Assembly (NCBI RefSeq): GCF_014694455.1
Contig: NZ_JAAUWT010000029.1
Location: forward strand, 1 to 34,046
Length of the DNA stretch: 34,046 nucleotides
Direction: 5' to 3'
Source of the DNA: Vibrio sp. S9_S30
GTDB taxonomy: Bacteria; Pseudomonadota; Gammaproteobacteria; Enterobacterales; Vibrionaceae
Below the pieces are notes generated by a model. The model was not told the origin of the DNA, did no database searches, and saw only the letters and a program-made list of their open reading frames with translations. This document shows positions 17,174-28,100 of this stretch, piece by piece. The translations under genes were made by a program, and so were the position numbers. The first letter of the stretch is position 1. Each line of letters opens with the position of its first letter.

Positions 17174-17953
17174 TTAACTTTCCCATGGCAGCTTGCCGCT
17201 GTCCACATAACGTCCAATATTGGTTACCACAGAAGGCAAAGAAAACGTTGCTCGATTTTCCTGTACCGCGATCGGCTCGTGTTCAAGTAATTGTGGGTTC
17301 AATGTATTCATATAGTGTTTGTGCCGTATTATGCCATCACGAGGTAAGCGTCTTAGACGCAGTAAATGTCGTCTTAGCAACTCATCTAAGTCATCGGACA
17401 CGGCGTCCGCCAGTCCCCAATTGGCAACATCGTGGGCGTTAAAAGGGGAGGTCATCAAGGTCATATAGTTGGCTTTTTGCCAGCCAACTTTTTTGATCAA
17501 AAATGGCATGACACAGGCGGGCAAAATCCCAAAGATGAGTTCTGACAAACTATATTGTGCGCGGCTACCTGACAATACAATGTCACATGCTGCAACAAAT
17601 CCCATCCCGCCGGCATTGACCCGACCTTCAACCACGGCAATGGAAATAAATGGTCCCAGCGCAATTCGCTTCCACAGCGTGTACAGTATACTTGGGTCGT
17701 GTTCACTGCCCTGCTGGTTGTCTGTGTACTCTTGCTTGTCCATCCAAGAAAAGTCAGCGCCGAAACAAAACACGTCCGGCAGTCCTTTGATAACCAATAT
17801 GTTGCTGCGCGACTCGCAGTCGTCGATCACCCGCTGGCACTCTTCAATCATTTGCTTATTCAAAGTATTCTTATGGTTAGGTCGGTTAAATTGGAGCGTA
17901 CATATCCCCGCATTATGACTAACCTTGATCATCTCATACGTCACGATTGACAC
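17174..17953 (-). CDS. mupJ: ECH1 enoyl-CoA hydratase-like dehydratase of the beta-branching cassette (MupJ-like)
   Basis: This protein of 259 residues has the crotonase fold: FCFGADFSWMD (first oxyanion segment), VNAGGMGFVAACDI (second oxyanion segment), and YSLSELIFGILPACVMPFL. That pattern is typical of ECH1 enzymes, which dehydrate the HMG-type intermediate made by the HCS. The order HCS-ECH1-ECH2 is that of known beta-branching cassettes. The start given is a GTG 10 bp after the mupH stop; an ATG at 17932 (MIKVSHNAG) is an equally possible start because neither has a strong ribosome-binding site. The stop lies 4 bp before the next gene's ATG. Confidence 0.88.
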   Translation of the reverse strand: MSIVTYEMIKVSHNAGICTLQFNRPNHKNTLNKQMIEECQRVIDDCESRSNILVIKGLPDVFCFGADFSWMDKQEYTDNQQGSEHDPSILYTLWKRIALGPFISIAVVEGRVNAGGMGFVAACDIVLSGSRAQYSLSELIFGILPACVMPFLIKKVGWQKANYMTLMTSPFNAHDVANWGLADAVSDDLDELLRRHLLRLRRLPRDGIIRHKHYMNTLNPQLLEHEPIAVQENRATFSLPSVVTNIGRYVDSGKLPWES

Positions 17954-17963
17954 TCACACATCT

Positions 17964-19229
17964 TTATTGGAATTCATATTCTCGATGAAAATTATTGATC
18001 CGCTTCAAATACAAACGTGGACTCAACTGCTGTTGTTGTTGGATCTTATCGGTGATTGGGCATTCAACCACCACATCTTGGGTACCAAAGCGCACATCTT
18101 TGTTTTGTCGTAAAGATCTTTCATACTCTTCGATGGAGAGCTGATAGCGACTATCCAAATGCGATGCGATATCCAGTGACTTTAAGCGTGCTTGCCCCTG
18201 CTCGGTGACAATACCACTGTAAAATTCAGAGCAGCATCCTGAACCATAGGCAAAACACCCTATCCGTCTGGGCGTGCTGAAATCCCCCGCTTCTATCACC
18301 CCCGCCAAAGACACGTACAACGCCCCGCCCATAATGTTACCAATGCGCTGACAATAGGTCAGTCCGGGCGTCACCCGCTGGTTATAATCGGCTTCGATTT
18401 GCGCCGGTGGTTGCTGCGCAAATTTTCTCATCAACGAGCGGTGCGCACCTTTAACCATGCCGCCAAATGGAGTATGAAATGCCAAATAGTCAAATGTATG
18501 TGCGTAGTTCGCCCCGTCAACACGTTGCTGGTACTGCAAAAAAGTTTGTTCACAACAATCTAAATAAGACATCAAAGAGATATCTGCATTGCCCGCTTCA
18601 CTGTCTGGCTGAGGTCGGCAGGTATCCATGACCTCATAAGAGTAATAGCCGCTGGCTCCAACATCCAACCTAAAAATTTCCGGTTTATTGCTGATCAGCA
18701 TTGCCACTGCGCCAGCGCCACCCGAAGGCTCTGAAAACGCCCAATCTTTTTCATTGACGTCCTCTTCTCCTAAAACCATGAATCGACAGAGATCCACCGC
18801 AATCACTAAAGCTTTAGCACCAGGTGAGGTGTTAGACAAAATGAAATTCGCTGCATTATGTAAACCAACCGTACCTGAGTAGCACGCTTGTTTTACCTCA
18901 AACACCCGGCAATTTTTATTCAAGCCAAGGTGATCATGAACATAGGTGCTAATGGATTTACCAAAATCAATGCCTGACTCAGTACAGGTGATCAGCATTT
19001 CGATGCTGTTTTTTTCTTCCTCACTCAATGCATCCAAAATGGGCTTGGCAGCATTGACGGCGAACGTGACCGGATCTTCACTGGCCAGTGCCACGGTTTT
19101 TTCTGACATCAATAGATTGTTAAAGCGTGCGATATCAAGTTCGCGGTGATCGATCAGTTTACGTACATCCAAACACGCTGTGCCCGCATATACATTCATC
19201 GCTTCAATCCCTACTTCACTGCATTCCAT
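17964..19229 (-). CDS. mupH: HMG-CoA synthase-like enzyme of the beta-branching cassette (MupH-like)
   Basis: This 421-residue protein has the HMG-CoA synthase layout: an N-terminal GIEAMNVY segment, TESGIDFGKS, and the acyl-accepting cysteine in VKQACYSG (Cys116), followed by GLHNAANF. In PKS pathways this enzyme adds an acetyl-ACP carbanion to the beta-ketone on the PKS, the first carbon-carbon step of methyl branching. Its partners are present: acceptor ACPs with the Trp flag, a donor ACP, the decarboxylating KS, ECH1 and ECH2. A good AGGAG (19236-19240) precedes the ATG. An IS4-family element now separates it from mupG; without that element the gap would be 23 bp. Confidence 0.93.
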   Translation of the reverse strand: MECSEVGIEAMNVYAGTACLDVRKLIDHRELDIARFNNLLMSEKTVALASEDPVTFAVNAAKPILDALSEEEKNSIEMLITCTESGIDFGKSISTYVHDHLGLNKNCRVFEVKQACYSGTVGLHNAANFILSNTSPGAKALVIAVDLCRFMVLGEEDVNEKDWAFSEPSGGAGAVAMLISNKPEIFRLDVGASGYYSYEVMDTCRPQPDSEAGNADISLMSYLDCCEQTFLQYQQRVDGANYAHTFDYLAFHTPFGGMVKGAHRSLMRKFAQQPPAQIEADYNQRVTPGLTYCQRIGNIMGGALYVSLAGVIEAGDFSTPRRIGCFAYGSGCCSEFYSGIVTEQGQARLKSLDIASHLDSRYQLSIEEYERSLRQNKDVRFGTQDVVVECPITDKIQQQQQLSPRLYLKRINNFHREYEFQ

Positions 19230-19260
19230 TACTTACTCCTACTCACGTATTGTCAAGGTT

Positions 19261-19270
19261 TAGTGATACA
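19261..19270. repeat. Target-site duplication, left copy
   Basis: TAGTGATACA is repeated directly at 20661-20670, and both copies continue with CA. Joining the two flanks across one copy restores an uninterrupted mupG 3' end, which supports the assignment. Confidence 0.88.
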
Positions 19271-20660
19271 CATAGACTGAACCTTAAGCATTAAGCCCCG
19301 CATAAATCCCATCTAACGTAATGTTTTCCCTAGATTTCCTTTGGGCGGATTTTTGGGCGTTCTTTAATATATAACTGGCAGCCCATTCCAGCTTATTGAC
19401 GATTTCCGACCATGCTTTGTGGCTGATACACTCAAATATTGGTAACAGCCACACATCCACATTTTTTGCCGCTTTAAACAGTGAGATCGATGGCATTATC
19501 TGAAGTGCTGTGCTGCGCCTAATGATCAGCGCGAGTAAACTGACCCAGATAAGTCCATCAACGATTGCCTTTTGAGCTGTGACAAATCGTTGCCAGTTTG
19601 TGTGAGATTTTAACTCTTTAAAAAGCAACTCCACCTGCCATCGGCAGCGGTAGATTGCCATGATGTCATCAGCGGTATAAGTGTCCGAAGGCAAGTTAGT
19701 TAACCAAATGCAGAATCGTTTTTCTTCTGTAAACCAACGTCTTACAACTCTAAATTTCTGCTTACCACGGCGAACTTTCAGGTCTAGCACCTGCGAGCGA
19801 TTAGTGCCTCGAGTGATGTCTTTAAGCTTCTTCCCTTCTAGTTTAGGTAAACGCCGACCTTGACCATTTCTCGCTTCAATCACATGAGGGTTCAGAGATT
19901 TGGCTCCGCGAAAAATATAGAAGCCACCATACTGCTCAAGCTCGGCAAAGAACTGGAAGTCAGGATACCCTGCGTCTGCTAACAGCAATTTGTTATTCAT
20001 CGTTTTGGGTTCAGGTAAAAAATCTCTTTCTGATGCCGTATCAGCACTGATGCTCATTGCAACTGGAGAAAAGCTTTTTAAAGACATAGTCATATGACAT
20101 TCAACCGCAGCAGGATTTTGTTTAAATCGACTCGGGTAAACGTCAGCGAGGTCACGATGAACATGAAAGGAACTTCCATCTTGAAGCAGCACGTCATCAA
20201 AAGCCGCGAGCTTATCTGGTAGGGTGGTACTTTGCTGGCGAACTAACTGTGCTATCGCTCTGATGACCAACTGGCGCATGAATTGCGGAAAATCCTCTTT
20301 TCGTGGTTGATTATGAAATGGCTTGTAGGCCACATAATCTTCACTGCTCAAGCACATCCGATTGAATTGCCTAAGCAAATCAGCAATAGATGCGCAATTC
20401 CCCTTACGCAACGCGGTCACTAAGCTTAATACTAACTGCTCGGGTAAAATAGCCCGACACCTTTTCATGAAGCCTGTACTTTTCGCGATTTTTTGAAGGC
20501 TGTCAGAATTAAAGAATTGCTTAAATTCTTTTTGTAAGGAAATAATCGTCATCGGCTTCAAGGTTGATGTAGGTGGTTTGTTTGACGACGATTATCAGAT
20601 CATAAATGAAGCCTTTTTTCTATCTAAATAAACCGCTTAGCTCTTAAGATCCTGTCTATC
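19271..20660 (-). mobile_element. IS4-family insertion sequence with target duplication
   Basis: An element of about 1.39 kb contains one intact transposase gene. Its ends form an imperfect inverted repeat: ATAGACTGAACCTTAAGC at 19272 and, on the other strand from 20659, ATAGACAGGATCTTAAGA; 19 of 25 positions match. The element is flanked by TAGTGATACA at 19261-19270 and 20661-20670, the expected target-site duplication. The match extends two bases further, so 10-12 bp, which fits the IS4 family. It is inserted at the very 3' end of mupG, in the same orientation as the operon. Confidence 0.92.
19284..20552 (-). CDS. IS4-family DDE transposase
   Basis: From the ATG at 20552 the protein has 422 residues; a TTG three codons upstream is also open. 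The DDE residues can be placed: Asp in VLLQDGSSF, Asp in LLADAGYPD, and Glu in the YREK signature, which is perfect here (YRCRWQVELLFKELK). There is no internal stop or frameshift, and the stop codon lies inside the terminal repeat, so the element looks intact and possibly still active. It is transcribed in the direction of the operon, so it could be read from the PKS promoter and may also pass transcription on to mupH. Confidence 0.93.
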   Translation of the reverse strand: MTIISLQKEFKQFFNSDSLQKIAKSTGFMKRCRAILPEQLVLSLVTALRKGNCASIADLLRQFNRMCLSSEDYVAYKPFHNQPRKEDFPQFMRQLVIRAIAQLVRQQSTTLPDKLAAFDDVLLQDGSSFHVHRDLADVYPSRFKQNPAAVECHMTMSLKSFSPVAMSISADTASERDFLPEPKTMNNKLLLADAGYPDFQFFAELEQYGGFYIFRGAKSLNPHVIEARNGQGRRLPKLEGKKLKDITRGTNRSQVLDLKVRRGKQKFRVVRRWFTEEKRFCIWLTNLPSDTYTADDIMAIYRCRWQVELLFKELKSHTNWQRFVTAQKAIVDGLIWVSLLALIIRRSTALQIMPSISLFKAAKNVDVWLLPIFECISHKAWSEIVNKLEWAASYILKNAQKSAQRKSRENITLDGIYAGLNA

Positions 20661-21894
20661 TAGTGATACACACCGCGGTGTTTATCCCGCCAAACCCGTA
20701 ACTCAAACTCAGCGCTTGCTTGATGTTGGTTTCATGCCTAGTCGTCGCCACCCAATTAAAATCTGTTTGTATGGGGTTTTCTAAATTTAAACTGGGGTGT
20801 AAAAATCCCTGTTCCATCTGGATCAAGGTCGCTATGATTTCAAGGCACCCAGCTGCGCTCAGAGCATGACCAAAAAGGGACTTGGTCGCGTTCAATGGCG
20901 CACCGCGCAGTCCTGTTTTGGCCAATGCTTGCAACTCGGTCTCATCTCCTAACACCGAGCCACTGCCATGCGGATTGACATAATCAATGTCTGACGCCGT
21001 CAGCGCTGAACAGTGCAATGCCTGTTGGATCACTGCGACTTCCCCAGCCAAAGAGGGATCTGGATTGCGATTACCATCCATCACCACCGCGCAGCCAGGT
21101 ATAGCGCCGCGTAGGTGAACCCCTCTTTGCAACGCGTGCTGATGGCGTTCAAGTACTAATACGCCACAGCCCTCACCATAAATAAAGCCATCTCGTTGTT
21201 GGTCAAAAGGTCGACAAGCCTGAGTGGGCGCATTGGCAAATCGACTGCTCCCCATGGCACCTAAAGAGGAAAATGCATGACATTCCCAGTAGGATAAATC
21301 CATCAAAGCTCCAACCACAACGCATACATCCAGTGCCCCACTTGTCACCGCTTTTGCCGCTTCAATCACCGCCAGTTGTCCACTGGCGGAGGCACCACCG
21401 AGCGAAAAAGCACTGCCGCGTATGTCAAATAGCTCAGTGCAAATCCCACAGATATCTGAATCCATGAAATTTAATGCATAGCTGGGCTGAATAAAATACG
21501 GTGTATTTTTACGCTTGTCACGCAAATTATTTAAGTGTCGCTGCTGCACATTGCTGCCACCGACAATCAGGCCTATTTTTTCAGGCTCAACGGTATCTAG
21601 TTTAGCGTCAGTCCACGCCTGCTGCAGCGCCACCACTGCCGCCTTCGCACTCAGTGAAAAAGTACTCAGGTTATGTGCATCAAACTGTTTTGGCATCACC
21701 AGTGGCGCAAGCTCTGCGCCAATAAAAGGGTCGTCAAAACAGCGCCCTTCTCGGGTCATATATGAAAACGCCGAAGTGCCTTTTTTCAGTGCCTGAGAGA
21801 TGGCTGCAATGTCCTGCCCGATCGCAGTCACGGCACCCATGCCAGTGATCAGCGCAGGCGCATTACGCATATTAGCGGCGATTGAGTCTGTCAT
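20656..21894 (-). CDS. mupG: Decarboxylating KS with Ser in place of Cys (MupG-like), 3' end altered by IS
   Basis: This 412-residue FabF-type ketosynthase carries GGASASG, where the catalytic Cys is Ser169. The two histidines are kept (NPHGSGS, LFGHALSAAG). This Cys-to-Ser change marks the KS of beta-branching cassettes, which decarboxylates malonyl-ACP to give the acetyl-ACP donor for the HCS. The start overlaps the end of the ACP gene by 23 bp; a second ATG at 21870 would avoid the overlap, and neither has a clear ribosome-binding site. The IS4 element enters in the last codons. The present protein ends CITR, while the reconstructed ancestral frame ends CITKP with a TGA at 19253-19255. The enzyme should therefore be functional. 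Confidence 0.92.
   Translation of the reverse strand: MTDSIAANMRNAPALITGMGAVTAIGQDIAAISQALKKGTSAFSYMTREGRCFDDPFIGAELAPLVMPKQFDAHNLSTFSLSAKAAVVALQQAWTDAKLDTVEPEKIGLIVGGSNVQQRHLNNLRDKRKNTPYFIQPSYALNFMDSDICGICTELFDIRGSAFSLGGASASGQLAVIEAAKAVTSGALDVCVVVGALMDLSYWECHAFSSLGAMGSSRFANAPTQACRPFDQQRDGFIYGEGCGVLVLERHQHALQRGVHLRGAIPGCAVVMDGNRNPDPSLAGEVAVIQQALHCSALTASDIDYVNPHGSGSVLGDETELQALAKTGLRGAPLNATKSLFGHALSAAGCLEIIATLIQMEQGFLHPSLNLENPIQTDFNWVATTRHETNIKQALSLSYGFGGINTAVCITR
20661..20670. repeat. Target-site duplication, right copy
   Basis: Second copy of TAGTGATACA, inside the last codons of mupG. Read on the minus strand it encodes the C-terminal Cys-Ile-Thr just before the insertion. Confidence 0.88.
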
Positions 21895-22138
21895 GCAAGA
21901 GATCTATCAGTTCATCCAAATTGGTCGCCGACATGGTGTCAGTCATCGGTATTCTGAGTGACAATGCCGCCAAAATATCCACGATAATTTCAACCCGCTC
22001 CATCGAGTTCACACCCAAAGCGGCTAAGCTATCGCCCTGCTTAAACGTATGATCTTGCAAAGAGGGGACTAGCTGACGAATACAATCTAACACCACTGTT
22101 TGTACCTGACTTCTTTCGACATTGACTGCGATATTCAT
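21872..22138 (-). CDS. macpC: Discrete acyl carrier protein of the beta-branching cassette (macpC-like)
   Basis: A protein of 88 residues with the ACP pattern LGVNSMERVEI, Ser being the phosphopantetheine site and Asn replacing the usual Asp before it. It sits directly before the Ser-KS, where cassette donor ACPs are found, so it most likely carries malonyl and then acetyl for the HCS. Its ATG overlaps the stop of the MmpA-like PKS (ATGA) and its end overlaps the mupG start, implying tight translational coupling. Confidence 0.92.
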   Translation of the reverse strand: MNIAVNVERSQVQTVVLDCIRQLVPSLQDHTFKQGDSLAALGVNSMERVEIIVDILAALSLRIPMTDTMSATNLDELIDLLHDRLNRR

Positions 22139-25100
22139 AGTACTTCTTCCATCTGTTTATGTTCTTTATGTTGACCGACCACACCTAAGTGTGCGCCTTG
22201 TGTCGCCTCATCGCTGCGTTGTGCAGCTTGTAAGGCTCGGATTATTTCCTGCGCTTGTTGCATCCCTTTGCTCTCTAACTGGCTTTGGATATACCCGGAA
22301 AAACTTTCCAACGTGTTGTGTTCATAGACTATATCGGCGTTCAGACTGAGCTGCATGGTCTGATTGATCACCTTAATCCACTCCATCCCGGTAATTGAAT
22401 CCAGCCCTAGATCCGCAAATCGAGTCGCCGCTTTGATTTCCTGCTCAGCCATCATCAAAACCGTTGCCAACGACGTGCGCAAAAAGTCTAACGAGGTGTA
22501 CTCACTCGGCGCTTGCAATGACACCGATGAGTCAAGCTGCGCAGCATCATCTGTCGATGTCTGTGGCTCAGCAAACAGCGAAGTCAGATACTGAGAAAAC
22601 GCTGCTGGCGTCGGGTGTTCATATACCGCATTAGCCTCAATGTGCGTACCAAAATGGTTATTAATGGCGCGGATCCATTCAACCCCAACAATCGAGTCTA
22701 AGCCCAAATCAACAAAGCGAGACTGCGCGCGAATATCCCCCGCATCGAGCAACAAAGCATTTGCCAAGGTGGCGATAACGGTATTGATCACCGCCTCATC
22801 ATCTGCCGCTTCTTCTTGCGCAGGTGTGGACAGCACCGTTTCCGTCATTTCAGGCTGCACTGCCGACGCCTCGCAAGCCCCACTTTGCTGCAAGTGCGCA
22901 TGTAACTGATTGATGCTAGGGTATTCATGTACGCGCTCGACTGCTAACGCCAAATTATACTGAGCATTGATGGCACGTACCCACTCTACACCAACGATGG
23001 AGTCTAAGCCAATATTTGAAAACGGCGTATTGTCGGATATTTCATCTTCGTTCATCATTAGCGCCTTGGCCAAACTCGCTCGTAAAAAATCCTTGCTGAA
23101 GGTATCTGTGCCTTCGCAGGCATGGGCCTTAGGCATTTCATTCACTGTCACCATCTCTACTGACGAATCCAACTGAGGTGCAGGGGTTTGCGCCTTTTCA
23201 AGCGGCCGAGCAGGCGCTGTCAACGCGACTTTTTTCACCGCAAACACCTGCGGATCGACTAATTGTATCTTACCCGATTTGCGCTCTTGTGGTGCTGGTA
23301 AAGCAGGTGTATTGCGCGATAGTGCATTCACCATCTGAGCGCGTAACGCTTCATCACTGGCTGGTTTCCAGTAGCGTTTTGCCACAAATGGATAGGTCGG
23401 CAAGCTGATTTTCACCGGGCTCTGGTGATGATATAAAGCATGCCACTGAATCTCTCTCCCTCGCAACCAGGCACTGACAAGCTCTTTACAACGCACATCT
23501 CTTTGCGCTTCATCGGTGCGCTTGATGGTACTTAAAAAGCTTGGGTCTAGTGGCGTAGACTGCGCTTGGTTTTCGTCAGCAACTCCCGTGCATACGACGC
23601 TACTCAACCAACTTTCAGTTTCCGCTAGCACACTGTCAGCGGCTAAGAATCGCTCTAACCCTGTGTGTATCTCCGCCAAGTCGGTAACCATGCATGCCAA
23701 TCGGTAGTCAAATGTTTCTCGGCCCGTTTGCAAGGTATATGCAATGCGCTGTACATCATCTTGAGATAGCTGCTCGCGCCTTAAGTGGTGCAGTAGATTA
23801 CTGGCCATCTCTTTGAGTTGAGCGTGACTTCTGGCAGATAGTGTGATCACTTGAACGTGCGCGCTTTGACTCCCGTGTAACGTGGCCTGTTTAGGGGCCT
23901 CTTGGACAATAAGATGGGCATTTGAGCCCCCAGCACCAAACGATGACACTCCAGCAATACGCGGGGCATCATCACGAATTAGCCATGGCGTCAGCTGCTG
24001 TTGCACAACAAATGGGGACTGCGCAAACTCAATTTTGGGGTTTATCTGTTCACTGTGTAATGAAGGCACGAGTTGCTGGTATTTCATTTGCAACAGCACC
24101 TTGGTCAGACCCGCGATGCCCGCAGCACTTTCACAGTGGCCAATATTGGACTTCACAGAACCAATTGCGCAGAGATGGTCCTTGTTTTTATCGGCTGAGA
24201 ACACTTTATTTAAAGCGGCCACTTCAATGGGATCTCCCAGCGAAGTCCCCGTACCATGTGCCTCCAGATAACTGATCTCCTGAGGTCTAACCTTGGCTTG
24301 TGCCAATGCCCGAGCGATCACCGTCTGCTGAGCCGTGGGGCTAGGAACAGAGTACCCATAGGTTCTGCCGCCATGATTGACCGCACTGCCTTTGATCACG
24401 CCGTAAATATTGTCGCCATCTTGCAGTGCTTCACGCAACGGTTTGAGTAGCACCGCCCCTACGCCTTCACTGGGCACAAATCCGTCCGCCTCAGCGCTAA
24501 AGGTTTTACAGCGACCAGTTTGCGATGCAAACCCACCATATCCCAGCATCAAGTATTTTGCAGGGTGAATAGACACATTGACGCCGCCCGCAATGGCCGC
24601 TTTGCACTCACCGCTGAGCAAGCTTTGACAAGCTAGGTGAATGCTGGTCAGTGATGACGCACACATGGTATCAATGGCCAAACTCGGACCATGAAAGTCA
24701 CAAAAGTAGGATACACGATTGGCAATAGACGACGGGCTCATTGACAATACCATAGGCCGACCCAACATGGTTTCCTGCGCACCATACAGTTGATATTCCT
24801 GATAAGTCACCCCAACATACACACCGACCGCACCGGGTGTCCCATCGAGTGCGGTGTTTTGTGCCAAAGACGCCCTGCTATAGCCTGCGTCTTCTATTGC
24901 TTCGTAGGCCGTTTGTAAAAACAGCCTTTCCTGTGGTTCGATGATTTCTGCTTCGCGAGGTGAAATATTAAAGAAGCTCGGATCAAACTTATCTACGCCA
25001 TCGATAAAACCGCCCCACTTTGCATACGTTTTGCCAGGTTTGCCTTTTTCCGCATCATAATAATGACTATGAGCCCAGCGGCTGATTGGCACCTCCGTGA

Positions 25101-28100
25101 TGCAGTCTTGGCCCCCAGCTAACACCTGCCAAAACGCTTGCAGTGTATTTGCTTGAGGGTAACGTCCTGATATACCGATGATAGCAATATCCGTATCCTG
25201 TGCATCTCCACTTTTTTCTGGGCGAGCGCTAGCGACGGACTCTCTTTGCGGTTCAATCGATTCAGACGAGCTGGTTGTGCGAGGGGCATCACTCGAACTG
25301 GTGGGGGGAATGAGATGTGCCTCAAGTTGACTGCGGTGTGCAGTCAACATGTATTCAGCCAATTGCGCGATTGTGTGATATTCAAAAAATAGGGTTTTTG
25401 GCAGTGTCCCATAGACAGATTCCAATTTATTGGTCAGCTTGGTCACCACCAAAGAGTCAATTCCCAGCTCATCAAAACCTGTATCCTGCCCAAGCTTCTC
25501 CTTTGCATACCCCGTCACTTGTGAGATCAGCGCAGTCAACTGTTCACATACTGACGCCAGTAAGATACCCTCATCGGCAGGTGATAAGGCACCAGAGTGC
25601 CCTTGCACCCGTGTTTTGCCCGTTAATGAGTCGCTGTACTCCTCGAGCAAGTCATGTAATGTACGATAGGCGTTCGCGGTATTTAAGCTGAAATCATGAT
25701 CACAATGCTGATTTAACTCATTGACAATGGCATGTAACTCTACGATACCGAAACCTTGCTCATCCAGCCCAACATGCAGGTCAATTGCACTCGGTGCCAC
25801 ACCGACAACCACCGCGGCAGCGGCGGTAAATCGCGACATGAGTTCACGATGCACTTGGTCATTATTCGGTTGCGTGGCTTTGCTTGGCAGTGCGATAGGC
25901 GCTGCTGCACCAATTGAACGAGAGAAGTGATGTTCAAGTTTTGCCGTATCGCCAGCAATTGCTATGGTGCGAGTACGCGTTTGGCGCATCACTTGATAAA
26001 GCGCGGACAATCCCGCATCGCGCTCAATAGGCTGCATACCCGACATGTCGTATAGTGCTGCGAGAATATCATCAGATACTTGCATCCCGCCATCACGCCA
26101 CAGCCCCCAGCCGATAGCACAACTTTGACCAAAACACAGACCCTGCTCAACGCGCTGTTGTCGCTGCTGCGCATACAGATCCATAAAGGCATTGGCGGCA
26201 GCATAATCTCCCTGCCCAACATTACCAACCATGGAAACCGCTGAGGAGAACAGCACAAAGTACTCCAGCTTTATCTCTTCACACGCTTGTCCCAAGTGCC
26301 ATGCACCATAGGTTTTTGGCTCGAGGACTCGTCGTATGCTTTGTGCATCTTTATTGCGTAATAGGCCGTCTTGAATAACTCCAGCGCAGTGCAACACCGC
26401 GTTGATCCCACCATGCTCACGCACGGTATTCTGAACCAAGGTTGTCACTGCATCGAGCGCGGTCAGATCCACAGTCTCATAGCGCACCGTCGCGCCCATT
26501 TCTTTCAAACGGGCGAGTTGATTATCTCTGTCTGCATCCAGAGACCGCTGACCCGTTAAAATCAAGGTAGGTGCCTGCACTTTTTGCGCAATATCGCACG
26601 CACACAAATACCCCAGCTGACCCAGTCCTCCCGTGATCAAATACACCCCTTGATCGCGCCACGGATGAGGCACAGGCACTGTATCAAGCACATCCAGATC
26701 GCATGCCATCAATTGCGATGCCTCAGCTTTGAACCAGTGACAATGCCCTTGCTGTTTCGCCTGATCAAGCAAGTTAAATACCTGTTCTTGCGGCAAGTTC
26801 ACTGGCAACTCAATGAGTTGCCCTGTAACATTGTCGTTTTCCAAAGAGTACGTTTTCAACAGTGCCGACATCGCGGGTAGGGTTGACTGTAAGCTCGGAT
26901 CTAGAGGAACCACAACTTGCAAGATTTTATGTGACCTACACTTGTCGCGTATAATGGCTTCAAATCGCGCCGTCAATTGAATACAAAATTGCGTAAAACT
27001 GGTAGCAGGGTGTGCCGTCGAACTGGACAGGTGGACAATCCCCTCTCGTGCCGATAAGACCGGGTAATCACACAGTACAATATGTTGCTCGATATCTTCG
27101 TCCAGCGGCTCATTGTGCGTCTTATCCAGTGCCCGCCAACTCGGTGTCATCAGCAGTATCCCCGCAGCACTATCTGTTGCCGACGCTGCCAACGGGCCAT
27201 CATCTCGGGCCGTTACGGGCACAAGCATCGGCGCTTTTGGAATGTCAATCTGTGCAAAAGGATAGCCGGGTAAACTGACGCGCTGATATTGTGTGGGCTT
27301 GCTAGGAAGCCAATCGATTTCTCCCCCTTGGGTCCACAACTCAGCGATATATTGAAACTTTCTCTCTGCGAGCCAATGCCTTACCAACTGTTGTGCAGAA
27401 GACTCCTGAAATAGCGCCTCAACCCCTCGGTTTTTATCTACTTTGCCTTGCCACAGCTGTGCACTCTCAATACCCTGCTTATAGGCTTTGAGCATCTCAA
27501 GCAAGGCGTCTAACGAGTCAACTTCACACGCCATACGATATGACATGGCTTCTCTGCCCACCTGCAAGGTATAGGTCATATTGGCCAGTGATATGGATGG
27601 TTGCTCAGTCAAAAAGTTGATGTACTTGTCCACATAACGCGCCAATCCCGACTCGCTTTTTGCAGACAAGACAAATAAATAAGATGACTCAAGCGCTGTA
27701 CTTTGCGCAGCAGTAGGCGCTTCCTCAACCACAATATGTGCATTGCTGCCGCCAGCGCCAAACGACGACACCCCAGCGCGTCGCTTCGCGTTTCTCGAAG
27801 CCGTATCCAGCTGCCAATCTGTCAGCGAGTGCTGTAATTTGAACGCAGAGGCTGCAAAATCAATATGTGGGTTTGGTTGCTCGGCGTTTAAGGTCGGCGC
27901 AAGCTGTTTATGATGCATTTGCAATAACACTTTTGTCAGCCCTGCAATGCCCGCAGCCGCTTCAAGGTGGCCAATATTGGTTTTTACCGAGCCTAGCGCG
28001 CAAAATTGCTGTGCCGATGTACCTGCTTTGTAGGCCTCATCTAAGCCCTTAAACTCTACCGGATCCCCGAGTAAAGTGCCGGTGCCATGCGCTTCAACAT

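Noticed and set aside
17167..17217. Upstream in-frame ATG for the ECH-KS-oxygenase fusion
   Set aside because: The 16 extra residues lie inside the 3' end of mupJ and do not resemble an ECH N-terminus; the ATG at 17169 has a GGGAAAG box and follows the mupJ stop by four bases.
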